A DNA stretch of 64,000 bases from Closterium sp. Naga37s-1 (lineage: Eukaryota > Streptophyta > Zygnematophyceae > Desmidiales > Closteriaceae). Where the stretch lies: positions 1,694,501 to 1,758,500 of the forward strand of contig CANJKZ010000172.1 of NCBI GenBank assembly GCA_947471745.1, read 5' to 3'. The position numbers and the translations under genes were made by a program. Under the pieces are notes generated by a model that did not search any database, had not been told where the DNA came from, and worked only from the letters and a program-made list of their open reading frames with translations. Within the stretch, counting starts at the first letter, position 1; each line of letters starts with the position of its first letter. Below are positions 21,674 through 30,970 of this stretch, piece by piece.

Positions 21674-23088
21674 CCTTCGCTCTGATACCATGTCAAAATC
21701 CTGGTCACTAGACCACTGTGATAAAAATAACTTCTTTATGTAGCGGGTCAGTGCGTCCATAACCCCCTACGCGAACGCGCCCGTAACTCTTCCCTGGAAT
21801 TATCGGACATTCCCATACTAGTCTCGACGCTATCCAATGCTTGCATGCTTTAGCTAATATCATTCAATTCTCATCTCGAATAATTCTTTGCCTAATTCGC
21901 TAAGACTTTCTTCGCCAATGTCTTCCGCTGTGTTTCGCCCTCAATATAGTCAACCCCGCTAATCCTTGGTGGATTTAGGCCAATGGGGCCTAACAGTACG
22001 ACCATCATCGCGAACGAAGCTCCACAGCGATTTATCTGAATCGTTGTTTGCCTGCATGACATTCCATCTGTGATCGTCAGCGTTCGCGACCCCAAGTTCG
22101 CATCAAACTTTTGGAATGAGACGTAAGCAGGTCCTCAGATTCACTTTTAGGCACGTAAGGGTATCGGGGTCCCTCTGCCTAGAATCCATGATCGACGGGG
22201 TCGCCTAGAAAAAAAGCCTGAAAGTTCAGTGTTACTTAAAAAAAAGTCTGATGCATCAGTGTTCAGTACAAATAAAGGCTGATAGTACTAATAGTCTCTA
22301 TTATAATTAGAACACACTAGAAGGAAGCAAGGAGCCTTCAATCTATCTATCTGTATTCTAAACCAAAGCCTATCTTGCTAGCTAGCTATGCAAGGCATCA
22401 AGCATGACTCTGGGTCTGGGAGAGTTCAGAAATCATCATCAGATGAGGCTTGCTTGTCATCATCATCATCTCTTCCCTTAGCCTGTCGTTCTTCCAACTC
22501 CTCCTCCTCTAGGGCCTCCTTTCCCTTGCTACCACTGCCCTCCCCCTCTCTTGCTGGTGGTGCTGCCACATTGCCGAATGGGCGGCGCTTCTTGTAGCTG
22601 CGCCAGATCTGCACCACCTCATCGTAGTTGGGCTCGTACTCGAGTAGAGACATCGTGATCAGGTCTTCGAGGCGGGCGTCCTTCAAGCTCCCCCGCTGCC
22701 ACGATTTGATAACGTTCTGGCGTGAGAAGCCGCGCTCACACTCCACTGTGCTCAGCGGCAGCACGGCGACAGCCACCCAGAGACGCACCAGATTGGGGTA
22801 GCTAGTCGCCCAGTCGCTTGTCTTCAGCATTGCTGTTAGGCCGGCGTGGAAGCTGCGCTCGTTCTTCGGTGCACCTGCGAGGATGGGGCAGAAGGCACGC
22901 AGCTCCTTGATCGCACGCCGCTTGTTGATCCCTGCCACATAAGGTAGAAGGAAGAGTGAGAGGGGATTAGAATGGTGGGCACACTTGTACACCATACAGT
23001 TATAACATGCAATAAAGCACCTCATGGACAGAATCAATGCCGAAGCGGGAATACCTAAAATGATGTAGTCCGTGTCCTGTGCCCTGAA

Positions 23089-23217
23089 TGTGAATCAAGA
23101 AAACAGGAATGAAATGACTAAGTGAAAGTTGGGTACAAAAGGCAAACCCTAGGAAACTGTACCCCATATGTGCTACTCCACTATAGCCTACAGTAGCTAT
23201 GTCAAATAACTCTGACA
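23089..23217 (-). repeat. D LTR, left (3' LTR)
   Basis: It is identical to 27347-27475. Telo-box AAACCCTA at 23144-23151. Confidence 0.9.
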
Positions 23218-23343
23218 CACCCCCATAGGCAAAGTGGGGGAGAACAAGGGGTCACAAGACCAGTCAAGCAAAGCAAAGCAAGCTCAGGGTGGATCACAAA
23301 GTCACCACACATTCCGAGCACAAGTTCAAGGCCACAAGGCCAG

Positions 23344-26166
23344 TTAACATGCAGGATTACATATATAAATAAGGAAGACGCAAGGAGCAGCACGAGGGGA
23401 CAGCTTGTCCGCAGACAAGTCGCGGACAAACGCCCGAGATCCCCAGACACGGAACGCAGACGCATCGCCAACCTTCCCCGTCCACAGCAAAGCTGGGGAG
23501 GTCTCCGGCATGGAGACCCTGGGGTGAAGGTTGATCTGATGCGCCGCGTACCGAACCGCAAACGGCCACAGAAAATGGGGGGCAGCCGCATGCATCATGG
23601 ACGTACGGGCGACATCCATGATCATGCCAATGCGGCGCTCAGCAATCCCATTTTGCTGTGGAGAGTCCGGAAGCGTGAAGGTCTGGCGGATGCCTCGTGT
23701 ACGACAGTAGGCTCGCAGAAGGCCAGAGGAGAACTCTCCACCTCTGTCAGAGTGCAGACGCAGAACAGGAAAGTCCGAGCCGAAGCTCTGCCTGAGCTGG
23801 AGACGAGCTGCGCGGATCCAGTCGATCAACACCTCAGTGACATCACCCTTGCTGCGCAAGGGGAAGACTGTGGTGTAACGCGAGTAGTCGTCAACCACCA
23901 GCAGGAAGTAGCGCTCGTGACCCTGTCCACGGACGCGGGCCGGGCCCCACACATCCATGTGAAGCGTCTGCAGCGGGGCCTCTATCGGAGGAAACTGGGA
24001 GGAGTGAGGGGCAGCACGCTGCCGCCCCTCGACACAGGGGACGCAGGTAGGGCCAGGCCCCGGAGGAAGGGGAGGGAGGGACCGGGGAAGACCAGAGACA
24101 AGGACACGGGAGGCCATGCTTCGGAGACGAAGCAGGGAGGGGTGACCAAGGCGGTGGTGCCAGAGGAGAGTCTCGTGAGACAGGAGGCGACACGAACAGG
24201 GGGCAGACTCAGGACCAGACCTGGACGCTGCAGCAAACACCTGACCCGACGCAGCTACCTGACCAGACGTAGTGACTGGAGGAGACGCAGTAGTCAGGGT
24301 GTACAGGCTCGACCCCGGCCGACGGGTAAACGTGGCCAGGTGTCGGCCTGTCCGAGCGTCCGTGCAGTGGGTCACCCGCTGACTCGCAGGAGTGAACTGG
24401 TGAACCCCCGCATCCTGTAGGTCAGCACCACTCACCAAGTTCGTAGAGAACGAGGGAAGGTAAAGACCAGACAGGGTGCCAGAGGGGGCCGCCGGACACG
24501 GGAGGACAGTGGAGAAGTGAGCAAGGACAGGACCCCCAGAGGGGTCTGCCAGAGAGACTGCAACTGGCTGGCTAAGCGGCGTGAGTGTGGTGCGGTCTCG
24601 AAAGAAGGAGCGAGAAGCCCCCGAGTCAAGGGTGAAGGTGTGGGAGGCCGAAGCCGACGCAGAACCTGAGAGAGCAGACTCACCAGCACCTGAGGGAGCA
24701 GACGCACCTAGAGCAGCAGCCTCGCTAGCACCTAGAGCAGCAGCCTCACCAGTACCTAGAGCAGCAGTCTCAATGCCCGGGTCGGGCGGAAAACACCGGT
24801 AACAGTCACCCTCATCACTAATAGTCACAGTATACATGGCAGCAAGAATAGCATCAAAGTCAAGGTCAAAGACAGCCACACCCGCCCTAGACAGCTCACC
24901 CCAGCGGGGGATCTCAGTGGCCTCAGGGAACTGGTGACGCCAAGCGTCCGTCAGGCGGCCAAAGCAGCGCTGGGTGGAGTGCGCACCCCCGCACTGCTCA
25001 CCCGCGCGGTCGCCGGTGCGGAGGACGTAGGTGCACGGACCAGTACCCCCACCCCTCTGGCGTGCAGTGTACCACTCACGGAGCTGCTGAGGGGAGGGGA
25101 TGTCACGAGTGCGCTGCTGCTGCTGCTGCTGCTGCTGGCGCTGACCACCACCGGAGCCGACCCTCTGCGCAGCGCCACCCCGACCAGCTCCACCTCCTCC
25201 GCCGCCTCCTCCTCCACCGCCGCCACCTCCGCTCCCTCCGCCACTGCCGCTGCCGCCTCCGCCTCCACTGCCGCCACCGACACCTCCACCCCCGCCACCA
25301 CCCCCACCGCCACCCCCACCTCCTCCACCGCCTCCACTGCCGCCTCCACCGCCCCCGCTAGCTCCTCCAGCGCCCCTGCCCCCCTTGCCCTTGCTAGGGC
25401 GGCGTCTCCCGCTAGGGGTAGACGCCGCACCGACCGACTCAAGCCCAACGAGGTCGGCCGCAGCAGCAGAGGCAACAGAGGGCAAAAGGGGGGAGGGGGA
25501 ACACCCCTCAAAGATGGGGGTGCGAGGGTCACCACGAGAGGCTCCTACAGCCACTATGCTCTTCTCTGCTGCTAGGAGGGACTTCTCGAGGAGGTCAACG
25601 GTGAGAGTGGTGGGGCAAACTGAGAGGAAGTGGTCCCTGACTACGCGAAGGGAGTCAGGGAGCCGGGTGACTATGTAGTAGAGGGTGATGTACATGGGGG
25701 GGGGGTTCTTGGCGCAGAACTCAGCAGGAAGCGCAGCGCGGTAGCGAGTGTCACTAGTGCGTAGGTGCGTAATGAGGTCAGCGACTGTGGGAAAGGCAGC
25801 AAGGTCAGGGAAGAGGTACGGTAGCATGAGGCGACTCAGTGCAGCAGTGGCAGGGGAGGAGTAGCGTGCAACTACAGCGTCGTACAAGGTCTGAGCACTC
25901 TTGTACTGGCTAAAGTGCGCACGCTCAGAGGTAGGCAGGTGGCGACGCACAGCAAGACGTGCAGCAGCATCGCGCGTGGCCCACTGGGAGCGAACAGTTG
26001 CGTCAGCATCAGTGGCGGGGGCAGGGGAGGCACCAGAAGTGAGGTCAAAGAGGGAGAGGCCGTCTGCCCTATCGCACTGTAAGAAAAGCTGCAGGTCATC
26101 TATCCAGACGTCAAAGTCAATGGCCCGACCCTCAGCGTCAAAAGCGAGGACACTAGGGGTAGCCAT
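23344..26166 (-). CDS. Gag-protease-integrase polyprotein of D
   Basis: The start ATG reads MATPSVLAFDAEGRAIDF. Residues 1-230 are copia gag (UBN2-like). A Gly-rich tract spans about 260-345. An SPQQLREWYTARQ motif is near 355, and a C-X13-C-X3-H-X4-C motif is at about 375-400. The protease motif HTFTLDSGASRSFF is near 510. The pre-integrase motif HHRLGHPSLLRLRSM is near 675. The integrase core follows (MDVWGPARV, then HSDRGGEFSSGLL, then QQNGIAERRIGM). Protein and element integrate DNA copies in the family; here the polymerase half is absent. Confidence 0.88.
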   Translation of the reverse strand: MATPSVLAFDAEGRAIDFDVWIDDLQLFLQCDRADGLSLFDLTSGASPAPATDADATVRSQWATRDAAARLAVRRHLPTSERAHFSQYKSAQTLYDAVVARYSSPATAALSRLMLPYLFPDLAAFPTVADLITHLRTSDTRYRAALPAEFCAKNPPPMYITLYYIVTRLPDSLRVVRDHFLSVCPTTLTVDLLEKSLLAAEKSIVAVGASRGDPRTPIFEGCSPSPLLPSVASAAAADLVGLESVGAASTPSGRRRPSKGKGGRGAGGASGGGGGGSGGGGGGGGGGGGGGGGGGVGGGSGGGGGSGSGGGSGGGGGGGGGGGGGGAGRGGAAQRVGSGGGQRQQQQQQQQRTRDIPSPQQLREWYTARQRGGGTGPCTYVLRTGDRAGEQCGGAHSTQRCFGRLTDAWRHQFPEATEIPRWGELSRAGVAVFDLDFDAILAAMYTVTISDEGDCYRCFPPDPGIETAALGTGEAAALGASEAAALGASAPSGAGESALSGSASASASHTFTLDSGASRSFFRDRTTLTPLSQPVAVSLADPSGGPVLAHFSTVLPCPAAPSGTLSGLYLPSFSTNLVSGADLQDAGVHQFTPASQRVTHCTDARTGRHLATFTRRPGSSLYTLTTASPPVTTSGQVAASGQVFAAASRSGPESAPCSCRLLSHETLLWHHRLGHPSLLRLRSMASRVLVSGLPRSLPPLPPGPGPTCVPCVEGRQRAAPHSSQFPPIEAPLQTLHMDVWGPARVRGQGHERYFLLVVDDYSRYTTVFPLRSKGDVTEVLIDWIRAARLQLRQSFGSDFPVLRLHSDRGGEFSSGLLRAYCRTRGIRQTFTLPDSPQQNGIAERRIGMIMDVARTSMMHAAAPHFLWPFAVRYAAHQINLHPRVSMPETSPALLWTGKVGDASAFRVWGSRAFVRDLSADKLSPRAAPCVFLIYICNPAC

Positions 26167-26229
26167 GACAGCAGTAGACTAGCAGCGCAAACAGTGGGGT
26201 GAGGGCAGTGCTGTGAGAGAGGCGCTGCT

Positions 26230-27230
26230 CTTACCGGACAGGGCGGCTCGGGCGGCTCGGCTGCAGGGCGGCTCGGCGACTCGGCTGCTGGGCGGCTCGG
26301 CTGCTGGGCGGCTCGGCGGCTCGGCTGCTGGGCGGCTCAGCGGCTCGGCTGCTGGGCGGCTCGGCGGCTCTGCTGCTGGGCGGCTCGGCTGCTGGGCGGC
26401 TCGGCGGCTCGGCTGCTGGGCGGCTCGGTGGCTCAGCTGCTGGGCGGCTAGGCTGCTGGGCGGCTCGGCGGGGCCGCTGAGAGGGCGGCGTCCGGGGCCG
26501 TTGGGAGGAGGCGGCGGGGCCGCTGAGGGGAGGCGGCGGGGCCGCTGAGAGGAGGCGGCGGGGCCGGAAAGGTAGGTGGCGGGGCCGCGTCAGGGGCCGC
26601 GACAGGGGCCGCGTCAGGGGCCGCGTCAGGGGCCGCGGCAGGGGCCGCGTCAGGGGCCGCGACAGGGCCGCGTCAGGGCGCCGCGTCAGGGGCCGCGTCA
26701 GGGCGCCGCCAGGGGCCACGGCAGAGCCGCGTCAGGGCCGCGCAAGGGGCCGCGGCACGGGCCGCGTCAGGGGCCGCGTGAGGGCCGCGTCAGGGCCGCG
26801 GCAGAGCCGCGTCAGGGGCCGCTTCAGGGCCGCGGCAGGGGCCGCAGCAGGCCGCGTCAGGGCCGCGTCAGGGCCGCGGCAGGGGCCGCGTCAGGGCGTC
26901 GCGTCAGGGGCCGCGTCAGGGCGCCGCCAGGGGCCGCGGCAGGGCCGCGTCAGGGCCGCGTCAGGGCCGCGGCAGAGCCGCGTCAGGGCCGCGTCAGGGG
27001 CCGCTTCAGGGCCGCGGCAGGGGCCGCGTCAGGGCGCCGCCAGGGGCCGCGTCAGGCCGCGTCAGGGCCGCGTCAGGCGCCGCCAGGGGCCGCGTGAGGG
27101 CGCCACCAGGGAGCGCGTCAGGGGCCGCGATAGGGCGCCGGCAGGGGCCTCGTCAGGGCGCCGCCAGGGGCCGCATAGGGGGCGCGTGGGAGGCGGCGTA
27201 GGGGCCGCGTAGGGGCAGCGTAGGGGCCGC
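26230..27230 (-). repeat. GC-rich tandem-repeat leader of D
   Basis: It has two blocks. Units around GGCGGCTCGGCTGCTGG (26250-26480) are followed by units around GGGGCCGCGTCAGGGCCGCG (26580-27200), repeated tens of times. It lies between the primer site and gag. Confidence 0.85.
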
Positions 27231-27346
27231 TAAAAAAAAAAAAATTTAGGGCAGGGTGCAATGTGCGTGGGCAGCTAAAAAAAAAAATTTTCTTATGGTG
27301 GGCCCTTAGGAAGGAACGGTCCCATGTAGGAACCCGCTCTATACCA

Positions 27347-27475
27347 TGTGAATCAAGAAAACAGGAATGAAATGACTAAGTGAAAGTTGGGTACAAAAGG
27401 CAAACCCTAGGAAACTGTACCCCATATGTGCTACTCCACTATAGCCTACAGTAGCTATGTCAAATAACTCTGACA
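27347..27475 (-). repeat. D LTR, right (5' LTR)
   Basis: It is identical to 23089-23217. Telo-box AAACCCTA at 27402-27409. The primer site adjoins at 27333-27346. Confidence 0.9.
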
Positions 27476-27912
27476 CTGAACAGCGTCACGAGTGACTCGA
27501 GCCACTCGAGGCACTGCCTGTGGCGCTCGGCTCTCCCAGGCTCCCACTCGTCAGGCATGAACAGCCGCACTCCCACCAGGGAGTCCAGGTCCTTGAACCG
27601 TTTGCAGAGGTTTCATACGAGCGTCTCGGCAAACGTGGTGCAGAGATCGACGCAGGCGTCGTGAGTGCCGAGGGTTGGGTAATCCTCGCTCGGGTTCTCG
27701 TGCAGCAGGAAGGTGTGTGTTGTCGGCCGACCGTCCGAGTCGACACCCTGCACCTTCACCTCGGGATTGCCCCACTCAGGCCCGTGCTTCTTGATGAAGG
27801 GGGACAGGCGCGCGCTTATCCCGCCTCCGAAGTCGTCACCACAATCGACGAAGCGGGACTCGAGGAATGAGATGGAGCGGCGGATCTGCGCGTGGACACT
27901 TGCAATGTCCAG

Positions 27913-28470
27913 CTGTTAGGGGGCGACAGGGAAAACACACAGGGAAAACCCTGGCAATAACTTGCATGATACCGACACGTCGAGACTCTTATAGCACCCT
28001 GTCCAACTTAACTCGCCAGACAAATGCGTGCGCAAGCTAAATGAATTGGGTGAATCAAGAAGGGTCAGCCGATAATTTTAACACTGTTAAATAATCTTGC
28101 GCTAATATCTAATAAATATTTGAAAACAGTACTTGATTGCAACAACTATCGAAATGATATCGTATAGTTTTCTCCTTCCACACTCCATTACCCTAAACCC
28201 TAGAAACTTACTTTTAAGCAAGGCATGGATTCACTAGTTATAATAATAAATTAATACACTTGTTTAATATCTATCAAACCCACCTGTTTAATTTGACTTA
28301 ATTCAGATAATGGGTTGGATTTGCAAACATTTAATTCCATTCACATAAGGTAGGCCTTTTGCATATGAAACTACCACGCAGCAAGTTTATAAAGTAGGAC
28401 TGCAATTAGCGAGGCAAGGCAACGCGAACGAGCTAGGCGAAAACCAAGGGGCAAAGTCTGGCTCGGAAGT
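27913..28470. other. AT-rich stretch without a gene
   Basis: No coding or repeat signal was recognised. A TATA-like TTTATAAAG lies near 28386, about 500 bp before the possible gene at 28884. Confidence 0.4.
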
Positions 28471-28883
28471 GTGGCGAGGGTTACGGGGCGACTCGTGAGT
28501 GGTTTGGCCCGACAAGTCAGGCCGAACCAGCTCAGGCGAGCAGTTCGGGGTTACTACTTTTCAGCGCACAGAACTGCGCGCGAAGCTGAATTTAACCAAT
28601 TGCACCCAAGTGCACCGAAGCAAGATCCCAAGGCACTGTTTTTGGGCCTTGATCTCTCCGCAGCGCACGCAGCGTGCTGCCCTGCTGTCTCCTCCACTCC
28701 CTCCCCGACCACCCCAAGGCTTCTCGCTCTGCCTCTCCTCCGCTCGCCACTCGCCACCCTCGCACCTGCGCACTACAAAGCACCGCCTCACGCGCTCATT
28801 CCTCTCATAACTCTCCAGCTTACAGCTTTGTTCTTGCTACTAGAACCTCTCAGCCTTCCCGGTCGCGTTCTCGTTACCTCAGC

Positions 28884-29672
28884 ATGGCCCCATTGCGCGA
28901 GTCGTATTCTGCAGCGCTGAGCTTCTGGAAGAGCCTCGGCGGGGAGAAGTCGAACGCATCACGGCGCGTACAGCCGCTGAGCGACAGCACCAACAACGGT
29001 CATCGCACTGACGCCGCCGCGGGATGCAAGCACGACGCCACGGCGTCAGAAACTGGTGCGTGGGAATGCGCAGCGTGGGAGTCAGGCGCGTCGGAATGCG
29101 CATCCTCGGAAACTGGTGCGTCGGACCCTGCAGCGTGCGACTGCGCCGCTTCGGATGCGCCGGAAACTGCTGCGCTGGACTCCGCCGCGCCGGAATGTGC
29201 AGACCCGCAATCAGCCGCGGCGGAATCGGCTGCGCCGCAATCAACCGCCGCGGAATCGGCTGCGCCGCAATCAGCCGCGGCGGAATCAGCCGCGGCGGAA
29301 TCAGCTGCGGCGGAATCAGCCGCGGCGGAATCGGCTGCGGCGGAATCAACCGCGACGGAATCAACCGCGACGGAATCAGCGTCGGTGGCATTGGTGGTGG
29401 CGTTGTCACGCCCGTCAGCTGGTCGCAGCAAGGCGGCAGCAGCAACGCAATCAGCGATGTCGCTCCCCCCGTCGCGCATCCCGAAGCCGAGCAACACGGG
29501 AGCAGCGATTCGGCGCGTGGAGGGACCCACGCTGATCCCGAGGCCTCGATGTGCCGCAGCGCCCACGGCGGTGCGGCGAGTGCAAGGCGAAGCTGCCGTC
29601 AAGCCGCCTCGCAGAACGCCCAAGGCCAAGGCCGCGCTCACTGCCACCCCAAAGCGCCCATGGCGGCCCTGA
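28884..29672 (+). CDS. hypothetical low-complexity protein, 262 residues
   Basis: I do not recognise this protein. The ATG at 28884 has a strong start context (CAGCATGGCC). The frame is also open upstream, so an earlier start is possible. The N-terminus reads MAPLRESYSAALSFWKSLGG. The middle (about residues 50-175) is made of Ala/Glu/Ser repeats such as ESAAA encoded by 15-bp units. The C-terminal 80 residues are basic and Pro-rich (RIPKPSNTGAAIRRVEG, then KPPRRTPKAKA). No membrane segment or catalytic motif is seen. It could be a real unstructured host protein or chance reading through a minisatellite. Confidence 0.35.
   Translation: MAPLRESYSAALSFWKSLGGEKSNASRRVQPLSDSTNNGHRTDAAAGCKHDATASETGAWECAAWESGASECASSETGASDPAACDCAASDAPETAALDSAAPECADPQSAAAESAAPQSTAAESAAPQSAAAESAAAESAAAESAAAESAAAESTATESTATESASVALVVALSRPSAGRSKAAAATQSAMSLPPSRIPKPSNTGAAIRRVEGPTLIPRPRCAAAPTAVRRVQGEAAVKPPRRTPKAKAALTATPKRPWRP
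29170..29395 (+). repeat. 15-bp minisatellite (CGGAATCAGCCGCGG-type)
   Basis: About thirteen units with small changes (GCGGCGGAATCAGCC, GCGCCGCAATCAGCC, GCGACGGAATCAACC). All keep a 15-bp period and so keep the reading frame. Confidence 0.85.
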
Positions 29673-29739
29673 CTGCTCTGACGGCAAAAAAGGACGAAAA
29701 ACGAAAAGGAAAAACAAAGTAGCAAAAAACGTCATGACA

Positions 29740-30970
29740 GCTCCGACTTACGGAGAAAAAAAGATTCACAGAAAGAATATGAAGATTACAAAAAAAGGGT
29801 TGCGGACTGTTTGCAGAGAGAGATGATGGGTGGATGGGATGGCAGGCAGGAAAGCAGCATAGATGGGCGGACGGAATGAAAGGCAGGTAAGCAGCGCAGC
29901 ACAGCAACAGGGAGAGCAGCGAACGCGGAGCGATGGGGAGGACGGATGGGTGTGGCGTGGATGGGGGAGCGACGGTGGCACGGCCCTTTTTTGCGCGCTG
30001 CTTCACAGCAGGGCGTTTGTGGGAGTGTGGGTGGGTGGTTGGTGGGTGGCGGTTGGAAGTTAGGGGGTGAGGGAAAGGTGGTGTGGTGTGGTGCTGTGGT
30101 GTGAATGCGCTGCTGCAAGCTTCAAGGATGGGTGCAGGCAGGGTGGGAATAACGTGGATGGAGAGGTGGGAGTGGTGGGCAACATGACGACAGCCCGATA
30201 CTGCATAGCTGCAAATGGGTGCATGGAATGGGTGCCCGACAGCCCAATACTACATATAGGTGCTGCCTTGACATGGGTGCAAATGGGTGCAAAGTACCGT
30301 ACCCGTAGGCACCAATGCTGTAGGTGCTGGCATGACGCCACCTGTAGGCTTAAGGCCAATGTAGGGTAGGATTAAGGCCTTGTTGTGTGTGCCCACTTGC
30401 AATGACAATGATTGAATGAATGGAGAAAGCCTAGTTGCGTGCAATGAGTTGTGGATAAGGGCAGCACAGGGTTGGATTGGCAGTGCAGGGCAGTGCCATG
30501 TGCACTCAGGTGCCAGCATCAACACGGCTGTGACAGGTTGAGAGTTGGTGTTTCCCATGTGGTGTTGATGGTGGTGGCATGGTGGGTGATGCAGCGCATG
30601 GTGAGAGGGGATGCAGTGCTCCTGCTGCTGCTGTCCCCCCTGCTGCAGCAGCAACTCCCAGCCCCAAGTGGGTCAGGCAAGCCGTTGAGGTGGAGGGTGA
30701 GGTGGGCGAGTGGATGGCGCAGCGCGGGGAGGGGTGTGGCGAGGAGCAAAAGGGGGGGAGGAGAGGGCAGCAGGCGGGGAGGAGGGGCGGATGAGCAGCG
30801 CGTGTGGAGGCAGGGCGAGTGGAGAGCCCCGTTGAGCCCACGCCTGCGTGCATGGCCGCCCATGGCCTCCCCTGCATGGCGCTGCTCCCTGGCGCCCGCA
30901 GCCCCCTCTGCCTGCCCCAAGCACGCACCCGGGAGAAGGCGTGCGGCAGGCGGGGGGCAGCACGGGTGGA
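29740..30970. other. no supported gene; G-rich low-complexity DNA
   Basis: G+T- and G+A-rich with short word repeats, for example TGGGTGCAAATGGGTGC and CAGCCC(A/G)ATACT near 30195-30300. Open frames here have composition-driven products only. Confidence 0.5.

Larger units (their letters stand above)
14432..21829 (-). mobile_element. TRIM element, split by H1
   Basis: Two LTRs of about 138 bp (14432-14569 and 21691-21829) flank an internal part of only about 100 bp (14570-14654 plus 21679-21690) once H1 is set aside. On the minus strand the internal part has a primer site TGGTATCAGAGCGAAGG, then a GGTTCGAATCC string, and ends in the purine tract GCGGAGGGG. Flanking pentamers are TTATC (14427-14431) and CTATC (21830-21834). 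This is the layout of a terminal-repeat retrotransposon in miniature, which encodes nothing. The LTRs differ at many places, so it is older than H1. Confidence 0.75.
23089..27475 (-). mobile_element. D: young copia derivative with gag-protease-integrase only
   Basis: The two 129-bp LTRs (23089-23217 and 27347-27475) are identical by eye. The target duplication CTGAA is perfect (23084-23088 and 27476-27480). The primer site TGGTATAGAGCGGG adjoins the right LTR. Parts on the minus strand are a GC-rich repeat leader (26230-27230), then one open frame of 940 codons with gag, Cys/His motif, protease and integrase, then the conserved 3' block (23218-23330). No reverse transcriptase or RNase H segment is present. 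It is non-autonomous, but its identical LTRs show it moved very recently, presumably with help from a relative. Its LTR is close to that of A. Confidence 0.92.
22131..27912 (-). mobile_element. N1: hAT transposon with transposase gene, split by D
   Basis: The left end CAGGTCCTCAGATTC at 22131 matches the ends of miniature element M2 (CAGGCCCTCAGATTC on its right side). The transposase gene lies inside on the minus strand. The right end was not found, so the span is a minimum. Copia element D sits inside one exon with the target duplication CTGAA. Confidence 0.65.
22426..27912 (-). pseudogene. hAT-type transposase, C-terminal exons, interrupted
   Basis: One exon starts after a CTAACAG acceptor at 27912 and runs to 27476. 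After D (23089-27475) it resumes at 23088-23055. An intron of 123 bp follows (22932-23054, GTATTC...GGCAG), and the last exon is 22931-22426. The last exon carries the hAT dimerisation signature LPLSTVECERGFSRQNVIKSW and ends in a Glu/Asp-rich tail. The first exon reads LDIASVHAQIRRSISFLESR and KVQGVDSDGRPTTHTF, shared with the paralogue at the window's right end. It has one in-frame TGA at 27613-27615. Upstream exons, including the catalytic part, were not identified. hAT transposases cut and paste their own element; this copy is inactive. Confidence 0.75.

Noticed and set aside
26576-27212. Arg/Gly-rich (RQGPRQGP) proteins in the D leader
   Set aside because: They are open in several frames across a 10-20 bp GC-rich repeat and lie in the untranslated leader of D.
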